A stretch of 6,804 nucleotides of DNA from an uncultured Spirochaetales bacterium. GTDB taxonomy: Bacteria > Spirochaetota > Spirochaetia > Sphaerochaetales > Sphaerochaetaceae. The translations under genes and the position numbers were made by a program. This document shows, piece after piece, positions 1-5,523 of this stretch. The notes under the pieces are model-generated. The model did not search any database, was not told the origin of the DNA, and saw only the letters and a program-made list of their open reading frames with translations. Every line of letters starts with the position of its first letter. The stretch's first letter is position 1. Location of the stretch: assembly GCA_945947045.1 (NCBI GenBank), contig CAMEXG010000114.1, positions 1-6,804 of the forward strand, written 5' to 3'.

Positions 1-312
1 TGGGTGAAAGGGCTGGAGAATGAACCTGAGCATGGTAAGAGATGCCAGAAGTGTTTTAGATATAACCTACTCAGGGCCAAAGATAAGGCTAAGGAACTTG
101 GAATCCCATCTTTCTGCACAACGCTCACTGTCTCGAGATTTAAAAATAGTAAGACAATCTTTCATGAGGGAGAGGATTTGGAGGGATTCGAAGCGATAGA
201 TTTCAAGAAAAAGGATGGTTTTTCCATGTCCTGCAAAATCTCGAAAGAGATGGGGTTATATAGACAAGCCTATTGTGGTTGTGAGTTCAGTAAAGGAAAG
301 AGAGATGATTAA
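1..312 (+). CDS. queH: Epoxyqueuosine reductase QueH, C-terminal part (5' end outside window)
   Basis: QueH (formerly DUF208) reduces epoxyqueuosine to queuosine at the wobble position of GUN-anticodon tRNAs, the last step of queuosine synthesis. It is a cytoplasmic iron-sulfur enzyme unrelated to QueG. The frame is open from base 1, so the GTG at position 4 is an internal valine codon and about the first half of the protein is missing. The visible 103 residues carry the family hallmarks: GLENEPEHGKRCQKC near the start (C15 and C18, counting the first codon as 1), a TTLT-like stretch around 40-43, FKKKDGF around 68-74, and YRQAYCGCEFS near the end (C92, C94). These cysteines belong to the set the family uses for metal binding. 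The N-terminal cysteine pair expected in QueH lies outside the window and cannot be checked. The stop (310-312) overlaps the start of the cardiolipin synthase gene by 8 bp. The family call is confident; completeness of the gene is inferred. Confidence 0.93.
   Translation, partial: WVKGLENEPEHGKRCQKCFRYNLLRAKDKAKELGIPSFCTTLTVSRFKNSKTIFHEGEDLEGFEAIDFKKKDGFSMSCKISKEMGLYRQAYCGCEFSKGKRDD
292..297 (+). promoter_or_regulatory. Shine-Dalgarno site for cardiolipin synthase
   Basis: AAAGGA lies 7 nt before the ATG at 305, inside the last codons of queH. It decides the start: the same frame is open further upstream from an ATG at 215, but that start would add 30 residues encoded within queH, has no comparable site, and would put a charged non-membrane stretch before the anchor. 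Confidence 0.7.
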
Positions 313-1831
313 AAAAATATATAAGATATTTACATCGCGTATGTTCTGGATGCTCTTGATCTTCGGACTTCAATTTGTAGGCTTGGCGGGATTAGTACTT
401 TGGTCCGCTGTATCAAAGGCCTATTATCTTTTTTTTATGGGACTGTCTATAGTGATGGCGGTAATCATCATCACACATAAGGAGAACAATGCATATCGTT
501 TGATATGGATGTTTGTTCTGATTATTTTCCCGTTCCTAGGTGGAGTATTGTATCTCCTGTTCTCTAACAAGAAGATAGGTGCTTTATCAGAAAAGAAGAT
601 TGCAGACTTTAAGAAAAGACAGCCTGATGAGACGACATTCAGCCTTGAGAATGCAGATAAAGAGCTTTGTGAGATATCGCCAGTATTTAGAAAGCAGAGC
701 CAATATGTAAAGAATGTCACAGGTTTTAGTGTCTGGAAAGGTACTGAAATCAAATACTTTGACCGTGGTGCAGATTTCTTCCCTGATTTGTTGGAGAACG
801 TTAAGAAAGCCGAGAAGTTTATCTTTGTAGAATATTTCATCATAGACCAAGGAAAGTGGTGGAATAGAATACTGGATGTATTGAAAGAGAAAGTAAAAGA
901 GGGAGTTGACGTTAGAGTCGTATTTGACGATATGGGTTCCATCAACGTCCTTCCCAGAGGATACGAGAAGACGCTCCAAAGTTATGGAATAAAAGCCATT
1001 GCCTTTAATAAGATCAAGTTCCATATTAATCCTCGACTTAACTTCAGGGACCATAGGAAGATTTTCGATATTGATGGAAATATTTGTTACACAGGTGGGG
1101 TCAACTTGGCTGACGAGTATTCCAACGATGTGGTTAAGTTTGGGTATTGGAAAGATGACGCCATAAGACTAACAGGCTCTGCATGTTGGAACTTTACTCT
1201 AATGTTCCTCCGTAACTGGGACTGCCTTACAAAAGAGTGGGATTCTTTGGATAAGTTCCTGCCTACTGTCAAGGGAAAGGATGATGGTTTTGTCCAAGCA
1301 TTTGATGACAGTCCTCTTGATGACAATACTATTGCAGAGGATACATATCTTCAGATCATCAACAATGCAAAGAAATATGTATGGATCACTACTCCCTATC
1401 TTATTTTAGACGAGCCTATGGAGGCTGCCCTCAAGATCGCCTCTAAGAGCGGTGTCGATGTCAGGATAATCACACCTCACTACCCAGATAAAAAGAGTGT
1501 CTTTGAAGTCACCAGGTCTAACTATGAGCCTTTATTGAAGGCTGGAGTGAAGATTTATGAGTTCACCCCTGGCTTTATTCACTCAAAGAACTTTATCTCT
1601 GACGATGAGATAGCTGTAGTAGGAACTACCAACTTAGACTACAGATCTTTCTATCTCCACTTTGAGCTCAGTGTATTGTTCTTCCGTTCCTCTCTTGTGG
1701 ATGATTTGAAGACTAACTTCGAGAATACTCTCCATCTCTGTCAGGAGATTCATGTGGGGGATGAAGGAAATCTTCCTCTTTTCAGACGTGTATTCAGGGG
1801 AGCTGCAAGAATTATGTCTCCTTTGTTCTGA
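305..1831 (+). CDS. cls: Cardiolipin synthase (PLD superfamily, two HKD motifs)
   Basis: Bacterial Cls enzymes of this type condense two phosphatidylglycerol molecules into cardiolipin plus glycerol at the inner membrane. The start at 305 gives 508 residues, the usual size. Three hydrophobic segments lie at about 13-33, 40-57 and 68-87; the last, with FPFLGG, is typical of the PLDc_N anchor domain. Both catalytic HxKxxxxD motifs are intact: H250/K252/D257, followed by the usual YTGG, and H426/K428/D433, followed by VGTTNLDYRSF. In this superfamily one histidine forms the phosphatidyl-enzyme intermediate and the other is the acid/base. No truncation or missing catalytic residue is seen. The gene overlaps the end of queH by 8 bp, so its translation is probably coupled to queH, although the two functions are unrelated. 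No hairpin terminator follows, so some transcripts may run on into trpR. Substrate choice (PG plus PG, or PG plus PE) cannot be told from sequence. Confidence 0.95.
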   Translation: MIKKIYKIFTSRMFWMLLIFGLQFVGLAGLVLWSAVSKAYYLFFMGLSIVMAVIIITHKENNAYRLIWMFVLIIFPFLGGVLYLLFSNKKIGALSEKKIADFKKRQPDETTFSLENADKELCEISPVFRKQSQYVKNVTGFSVWKGTEIKYFDRGADFFPDLLENVKKAEKFIFVEYFIIDQGKWWNRILDVLKEKVKEGVDVRVVFDDMGSINVLPRGYEKTLQSYGIKAIAFNKIKFHINPRLNFRDHRKIFDIDGNICYTGGVNLADEYSNDVVKFGYWKDDAIRLTGSACWNFTLMFLRNWDCLTKEWDSLDKFLPTVKGKDDGFVQAFDDSPLDDNTIAEDTYLQIINNAKKYVWITTPYLILDEPMEAALKIASKSGVDVRIITPHYPDKKSVFEVTRSNYEPLLKAGVKIYEFTPGFIHSKNFISDDEIAVVGTTNLDYRSFYLHFELSVLFFRSSLVDDLKTNFENTLHLCQEIHVGDEGNLPLFRRVFRGAARIMSPLF

Positions 1832-1857
1832 GTTTTTGATTATGTATTACTTTTTCT

Positions 1858-1886
1858 TTGACCAGATTGTGGAGTGGAATTAGAAT
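1858..1886 (+). promoter_or_regulatory. Sigma-70-type promoter of trpR, predicting a leaderless start
   Basis: TTGACC (1858-1863) and TAGAAT (1881-1886) each match the consensus hexamers at five of six bases, with a 17-bp spacer. A start about seven bases after the -10 falls on or next to the A of the trpR ATG at 1893. The only purine-rich stretch upstream (GGAG at 1871-1874) is 18 nt from the ATG, too far for a normal ribosome binding site, and lies between the promoter elements, so it would not be in this transcript. The promoter is read from sequence only. Confidence 0.55.
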
Positions 1887-1892
1887 ATTACT

Positions 1893-2219
1893 ATGAATAG
1901 AATCGCCGAGAAAGTCTCTCCTTCTCAAGAGAGAGAGAAGGGTAAAGAGGATTTGATAGATATTGTACTTTCAATAAAAGACAAGGAAGCGTTGAAATCT
2001 TTTATCGATGACATGTTCACGGAAAGGGAAGTGGATGATGTGGTCCAGAGATATTTGCTTATGGACGACTTATATAAAGGTAAGAGCCAGAGAGATATCG
2101 CAAGAGACAGGTCTATGAGTCTCTGTAAGATAACTCGAGGCTCCAAGATGCTGAAGAAGAAAGACGGTTTTATGAGAAGATTCTTCAGTGATAAATATGA
2201 TGATTTCACTCATATTTGA
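1893..2219 (+). CDS. trpR: TrpR-family tryptophan-responsive repressor
   Basis: TrpR is a small all-helical dimeric DNA-binding protein that uses L-tryptophan as corepressor. The 108-residue product is the same length as E. coli TrpR. From memory of that protein it aligns over the tryptophan pocket and helix-turn-helix. MFTERE with T43 matches E. coli T44; R53 matches R54; SQRDIARD begins the helix-turn-helix; ITRGSKMLK with R82 and G83 matches R84 and G85. One residue is missing between the helix ending YKGK and SQRD, and E. coli S88, which helps hold the indole side, is a methionine (M86) here. The ITRGS recognition segment sets it apart from the YerC/YecD subfamily, which I recall as having a different, basic sequence at this point. 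It has its own promoter and ends in a strong terminator, so it is monocistronic apart from possible read-through from cls. No trp genes are in view. Regulation by tryptophan is inferred from the family. Confidence 0.85.
   Translation: MNRIAEKVSPSQEREKGKEDLIDIVLSIKDKEALKSFIDDMFTEREVDDVVQRYLLMDDLYKGKSQRDIARDRSMSLCKITRGSKMLKKKDGFMRRFFSDKYDDFTHI
1920..1941 (+). repeat. Inverted repeat and short GA repeat at the start of trpR
   Basis: CCTTCTC (1920-1926) and GAGAAGG (1935-1941) are perfect complements around an 8-nt loop, giving a 7-bp stem inside codons 10-17 of trpR. The loop and right arm include five GA units (1929-1938). The stem could form about 27 nt into the mRNA if transcription starts at the ATG. 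Function is unknown, and it may simply reflect the Ser-Gln-Glu-Arg-Glu-Lys coding sequence. Confidence 0.3.
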
Positions 2220-2243
2220 TAATTAAACCTTTCTTTTCAATAC

Positions 2244-2297
2244 AAAAAAAGGGAGTATTTGACCGCGTCTTTTAAGACCGTAAATACTCCACTTTTT
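2244..2297. terminator. Bidirectional intrinsic terminator between trpR and the helicase gene
   Basis: A 9-bp stem, GGAGTATTT (2252-2260) with AAATACTCC (2282-2290), encloses a 21-nt loop. The loop contains a small second stem, GTCT (2267-2270) with AGAC (2275-2278). A run of seven A precedes the left arm (2244-2250) and six T follow the right arm (2292-2297 region), so either strand gives a GC-containing hairpin followed by a U tract. It lies 32 bp after the trpR stop and 23 bp after the helicase stop, as expected for a shared terminator of convergent genes. Confidence 0.88.
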
Positions 2298-2313
2298 TAT
2301 ATAAGTTTCCTTA

Positions 2314-4263
2314 TTACTTTCTTCCTCTCTTGGACTTTGCCTTTGGCTTAGAAGAAGGTTTCTTACTGGAAGAAGACTTTGTTTTTCTTACCTTACTCTT
2401 CTTTTCTCTCTCTTCGTTCCAAGCTCTCTGGTACTCCAAGAACTCTGCTTCTTCAGCCAAGTAGTCTCTGCCTTTCTTCTCCTTCTTTTTTTCAGTAGAA
2501 TACTTTTCTTTACTTGGTTTTGAAGCCGTCTCTTTTTTCTGAGATGATTCACTGTTTTTTTTCTTAGGCTTATCGTCTTTACGAGCTTTTGTAATAATAG
2601 GTTTCTCACCGTTTCTGCTCTTTCCAAATACTCTTAGAATGTGCTCTGCAGCATCATAAGGAGCATTGATGAAAGAGAAGTCTTCCATTACCTGAATATC
2701 TCTGATGTCTTCGTTTTTTACGCCAGCTTGGTCTATAAGAACATCTGCAAGCCCTCTCTTAGTAAGGCCATCATTCCTTCCTCTTGCAATGAACAGTCTG
2801 GTGAGACCTTCGTCATCCATGCTTGGAGTTTTGATCTTATCATAAGGGCGCTCTCTGTCTTCTTTCTTTCTATCGGAGTAAGAAGTATCTGCATTGGACT
2901 TCTTCTTTGTCCTCTCTTTCTTCTTTCCTACCGATATATCTTTATATTGGCTTTCATCCAATGCATCTTTGTAGAATAGAGAGAGGATAGAAGAGAGGAC
3001 ATCTACAGGATCTTTCTCAGCTAAGAGGTCTTCTGCAATCTTCGAGTATTCTTCTCTTCCATCCTTATCGAGAGAGGCGAATAGCTCTTCTTTTATTAAC
3101 TCTCTTCTTCTCTCCACAACTTCCTTTGGTGTAGGAATCTCTTCTTTTCTAATCTCTGATTTACTGGCTTTCTTTATATAAGAGAAACGCCTTGCTTCAC
3201 TTGGTGTGATGAATGTGATGGCTGTGCCTTCTTTACCGGCTCTTCCTGTTCTTCCCACTCTATGAATGTAGATTTCAGGGTCGGAAGGGAGAGAGTAGTT
3301 AATAACGTGAGTCAGATCCTGAATATCCAGGCCTCTGGCTGCAACGTCAGTTGCAACAAGGATTCTGATTACTCTCTCTTTCATTTTCCTCAGTATTGTT
3401 TCTCTTTCTCTCTGGGACAAGTCTCCATGAAGGGCCTCTGCATCATATCCTCTGGCTTGAAGCTTGTGTCCGATTTCATCACACTGAAGCTTTGTGCGGC
3501 AGAATATAACCCCATAGAAGTCAGGGTCTCTGTCGATGATTCTTGTAAGAGCTTCTATTTTATCCGCTTCCTTCACTTCGAAGTAAATCTGATCAGCCTG
3601 AGGTGTGGCTGCATCGGATTTCTGTGTCCTTATTAGTGTAGGATTCTTCATGAATGTCTCTGCAAGCTTCTGAATCTGAGGAGGAATTGTTGCTGAGAAC
3701 ATCAACATTCTTCTATTTTCAGGTACACTCTTCAATACTTCCTCTATGTCTTCGATAAAGCCCATGTCAAGCATTTCATCCGCTTCATCGAGAACCATAA
3801 ATACCAGCTTAGTAAGATCCAGTGTTCCTCTTTTGATGTGGTCCAGAATTCTTCCTGGTGTTCCTACTACTATCTGGACGCCTCTTTTTAGCTTCTTAAG
3901 CTGAATCTCCATGCTGGCTCCGCCATAGATTGGAGTCACTTCGGTCTTTCTCTCGCCTTTTAGAGAGTTGATCTCTTCGCTTACCTGCAGCGCCAATTCC
4001 CTGGTAGGAGTCAAGATTAAAGCTTGTACGCTCTTGTCCTCTTCACTTACTGTTTCAAGGATAGGAAGGGCGAAGGCTGCTGTCTTACCTGTTCCAGTCT
4101 GTGCCTGACCTACCACTTCCGTGCCTTCCTGCAACAGAAGCGGAATACATGCAGCCTGTATTTCACTTGGTTCTTCAAATCCCTTTGCTTTGACTGCTTT
4201 CAGTGTTCTATCCCCCAGTCCCAGGGATTCAAATGTTGTTGTTTTGATTTCTTCTTCACTCAT
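2314..4263 (-). CDS. DEAD-box ATP-dependent RNA helicase, CsdA/DeaD-like, with DbpA-type RNA-binding domain
   Basis: An ATP-dependent RNA-unwinding enzyme of 649 residues. Relatives act in ribosome assembly, mRNA turnover and cold adaptation. Motifs in order: Q motif F11 to Q36, Walker A AQTGTGKT (54-61), PTREL (86-90), TPGR (135-138), DEAD (159-162), SAT (190-192), VIFCRT (252-257), RGLDIQ (310-315) and HRVGRTGR (334-341). All are intact, so an active helicase is expected. A helical linker (about 380-435) is followed by a charged stretch and then a DbpA-like RRM fold at about 486-546 (GLTRLFIARGRNDGL to HILRVFG), which in the family binds structured RNA. The last 100 residues are lysine- and serine-rich with an acidic-aromatic island at 600-619. 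The gene ends in tandem stops (TAATAA in its own direction) and a strong terminator. It begins 63 bp after the unknown gene with no terminator between them. No good Shine-Dalgarno precedes the ATG; a weak -10-like TATAAG (4285-4280) would give a very short leader. Confidence 0.96.
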   Translation of the reverse strand: MSEEEIKTTTFESLGLGDRTLKAVKAKGFEEPSEIQAACIPLLLQEGTEVVGQAQTGTGKTAAFALPILETVSEEDKSVQALILTPTRELALQVSEEINSLKGERKTEVTPIYGGASMEIQLKKLKRGVQIVVGTPGRILDHIKRGTLDLTKLVFMVLDEADEMLDMGFIEDIEEVLKSVPENRRMLMFSATIPPQIQKLAETFMKNPTLIRTQKSDAATPQADQIYFEVKEADKIEALTRIIDRDPDFYGVIFCRTKLQCDEIGHKLQARGYDAEALHGDLSQRERETILRKMKERVIRILVATDVAARGLDIQDLTHVINYSLPSDPEIYIHRVGRTGRAGKEGTAITFITPSEARRFSYIKKASKSEIRKEEIPTPKEVVERRRELIKEELFASLDKDGREEYSKIAEDLLAEKDPVDVLSSILSLFYKDALDESQYKDISVGKKKERTKKKSNADTSYSDRKKEDRERPYDKIKTPSMDDEGLTRLFIARGRNDGLTKRGLADVLIDQAGVKNEDIRDIQVMEDFSFINAPYDAAEHILRVFGKSRNGEKPIITKARKDDKPKKKNSESSQKKETASKPSKEKYSTEKKKEKKGRDYLAEEAEFLEYQRAWNEEREKKSKVRKTKSSSSKKPSSKPKAKSKRGRK

Positions 4264-4326
4264 AATATTTTACTTAATTCTTATATTGCCTGGAGGAGTG
4301 TATCAGATAGATAGCGTTTTGGTCTA

Positions 4327-5247
4327 TTACACCCGGTCAGGATACTCAAGATATCCTATAGCTTCTTCAATTATTTTATCGTCAATACTCCCGGAGAAGG
4401 TGGCATACTTGAAAGATCTTGCTTTTCTAAGTGGTCCTTGCTTTTCATGAACAGAAGAGAATATCTTTGCCTTGACATTAATGTTTGAACCATTTGTGAT
4501 TCTTATTGAGTCTTTTTCTTCTTCTATCCATTTTATCTTGTCATAGCGTTTCAAGAGTCCTTCGGTGTTGAGAGTCAAAGAGTCGTCATATGTCAAAACT
4601 ACAGATGAGAAGGGTTTATTGTTTGATTTTCCATAGATTATGCCCACAGGTTTCTCTTTTCGCTTTGGAAAAGAGGTTCTCTTCCAAATGTGCCTGCCTT
4701 GGAGGTTGTCACCGACTATTTCCGTCTTTTTCTCTCCTATCCAAATTGTTCCAGTGATTTCCTTTGCAATAGAGGAATGAAGGGATTCTGTCTTTTTGCC
4801 ATATGAGATAAGGCAGTTAAAAGACTTCTCTTTCTCATCGTTTGTCAAAAACGCTTCAACCTTCAGCCCCTTGCCTCCGTTAGGAAGTTTTATTTCAGGA
4901 ACAGAAGCAATAATTCCTATTCTGCCGTTTCTAGATACAGCGGAAGCGGTAAACCCTCCCCCAAGAAAAGTTATATCGCTGTCTTTGAAGGGAAAAGGAG
5001 CGAAGGTACTTTTGATATTAAACTTTGGAGTTATTGCACTTACTTCAGATATTACACCTTTATCATAATCGATGAGCCTGACAATACACCTTGCCGAGAG
5101 TTTTCTCTTCTCGAAATCAAAGCTGATCATCTCTTTGGAACTACTATCGATTACTACAAAAATTTCTTCTTCCGCAGAGAAAGGGTAGGCTTTACCAGTT
5201 TCTTTTTCAATCAAAATAGAAGGGTTGTCGTTAACTAAATACTCCAT
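4327..5247 (-). CDS. Uncharacterised beta-rich protein (306 aa), possibly DUF2804-like
   Basis: I do not recognise this protein with confidence. It has no signal peptide or membrane segment, so it is probably cytoplasmic. Short alternating hydrophobic stretches dominate, separated by glycine and charged turns (for example around 28-33, 91-116, 128-150, 164-178, 214-227 and 246-264), which suggests a mostly beta-strand fold. Recognisable bits are FLGGGFTASAVSRNGRIG (94-111), GRHIWKR (184-190), VVLTYDDSL (216-224) and the closing FSGSIDDKI to GYLEYP (284-303). The end, with a glycine-containing strand followed by G-[YF]-x-E, recalls the C-terminus of DUF2804 proteins, but the N-terminal landmarks of that family are not evident, so this is only a lead. 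Only two cysteines (54, 145) and no obvious catalytic motif are present. The start at 5247 is the first ATG; no Shine-Dalgarno is seen. It is probably the first gene of a two-gene unit with the helicase. Confidence 0.8.
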   Translation of the reverse strand: MEYLVNDNPSILIEKETGKAYPFSAEEEIFVVIDSSSKEMISFDFEKRKLSARCIVRLIDYDKGVISEVSAITPKFNIKSTFAPFPFKDSDITFLGGGFTASAVSRNGRIGIIASVPEIKLPNGGKGLKVEAFLTNDEKEKSFNCLISYGKKTESLHSSIAKEITGTIWIGEKKTEIVGDNLQGRHIWKRTSFPKRKEKPVGIIYGKSNNKPFSSVVLTYDDSLTLNTEGLLKRYDKIKWIEEEKDSIRITNGSNINVKAKIFSSVHEKQGPLRKARSFKYATFSGSIDDKIIEEAIGYLEYPDRV

Positions 5248-5252
5248 ACTAA

Positions 5253-5264
5253 GTAACTATATCA
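5253..5264 (-). promoter_or_regulatory. Alternative extended -10 promoter close to the ATG of the unknown gene
   Basis: On the minus strand TGATATAGT (5264-5256) is an extended -10 element (TGnTATAGT, one mismatch to TATAAT) with no clear -35. A start about seven bases downstream would fall at 5250-5248, directly before the ATG at 5247, giving an essentially leaderless mRNA. It competes with the promoter at 5287-5314; sequence alone does not decide between them. Confidence 0.3.
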
Positions 5265-5286
5265 CTAAGAGAATGGAAGGGGAAAC

Positions 5287-5314
5287 ATTATGAGAGTGTA
5301 AAAATATATATCAA
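5287..5314 (-). promoter_or_regulatory. Candidate promoter upstream of the 306-aa unknown gene
   Basis: Read on the minus strand, TTGATA (5314-5309) and CATAAT (5292-5287) each match the sigma-70 hexamers at five of six bases with a 16-bp spacer. Transcription would start near 5280 and give a leader of about 33 nt. That leader is pyrimidine-rich in its first part and contains no Shine-Dalgarno. It would drive the unknown gene and probably the helicase. Confidence 0.42.
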
Positions 5315-5421
5315 TCTGAAGTCTCCCGATTCCTTCATATCACTTTCTGCTTTTTATGTGTCAGTTTGTATTCTCTACCGCTTCTGATTCATCTGACAGA
5401 GATAAACATTTGTGCATTAAG

Positions 5422-5449
5422 AAAGCCCGTGGACTTCTCTACGGGCTTT
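5422..5449 (-). terminator. Intrinsic terminator of the SurA/PpiD-like gene
   Basis: AAAGCCCGT (5422-5430) and ACGGGCTTT (5441-5449) form a perfect 9-bp GC-rich stem with a 10-nt loop. On the minus strand the right side reads into CTTTCTTAATG, a broken U tract, 75 nt past the tandem stops of the folding-factor gene. The plus strand has CTTTTAAAGTTTTG after the stem, so it may also work in that direction, although no plus-strand gene ends here. Confidence 0.65.
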
Positions 5450-5523
5450 TAAAGTTTTGTTTACTCGATGTTCGGGCTGTCAAAAGACTTTCTTTATATA
5501 AAACAACCCTTTATTTCGAATTA

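Larger units (their letters stand above)
5248..5523. other. Intergenic region between the folding-factor gene and the unknown gene
   Basis: This 276-bp stretch has promoter-like elements at its left end (5256-5314) and a terminator hairpin at 5422-5449. The middle (5315-5420) shows no convincing gene: open frames there are short and lack ribosome binding sites. A 6-bp inverted repeat, TGTCAG (5359-5364) and CTGACA (5393-5398), spans a 28-nt loop and is weak. No tRNA or known riboswitch pattern was recognised. Confidence 0.6.

Noticed and set aside
4..6. GTG at position 4 as the start of queH
   Set aside because: QueH proteins need an N-terminal half with the substrate- and metal-binding region; the frame is open to base 1, so the gene is cut by the window edge.
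215..304. Upstream in-frame ATG for cardiolipin synthase at 215, adding 30 residues
   Set aside because: The extension lies within queH, has no ribosome binding site, and ATG 305 has AAAGGA at 7 nt and leads straight into the expected membrane anchor.
429..436. Run of eight T in cls as a phase-variation tract
   Set aside because: It encodes ordinary Leu-Phe-Phe in a membrane segment, and eight T is unremarkable at this base composition.
424..1326. Several antisense open frames within cls (424-945, 587-1054, 1087-1326)
   Set aside because: They are frame shadows of a well-supported gene with intact catalytic motifs and have no start signals of their own.
5359..5398. Inverted repeat TGTCAG/CTGACA as a regulatory hairpin or operator
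   Set aside because: Six base pairs across a 28-nt loop is expected by chance in a region of this size, and nothing nearby supports a function.
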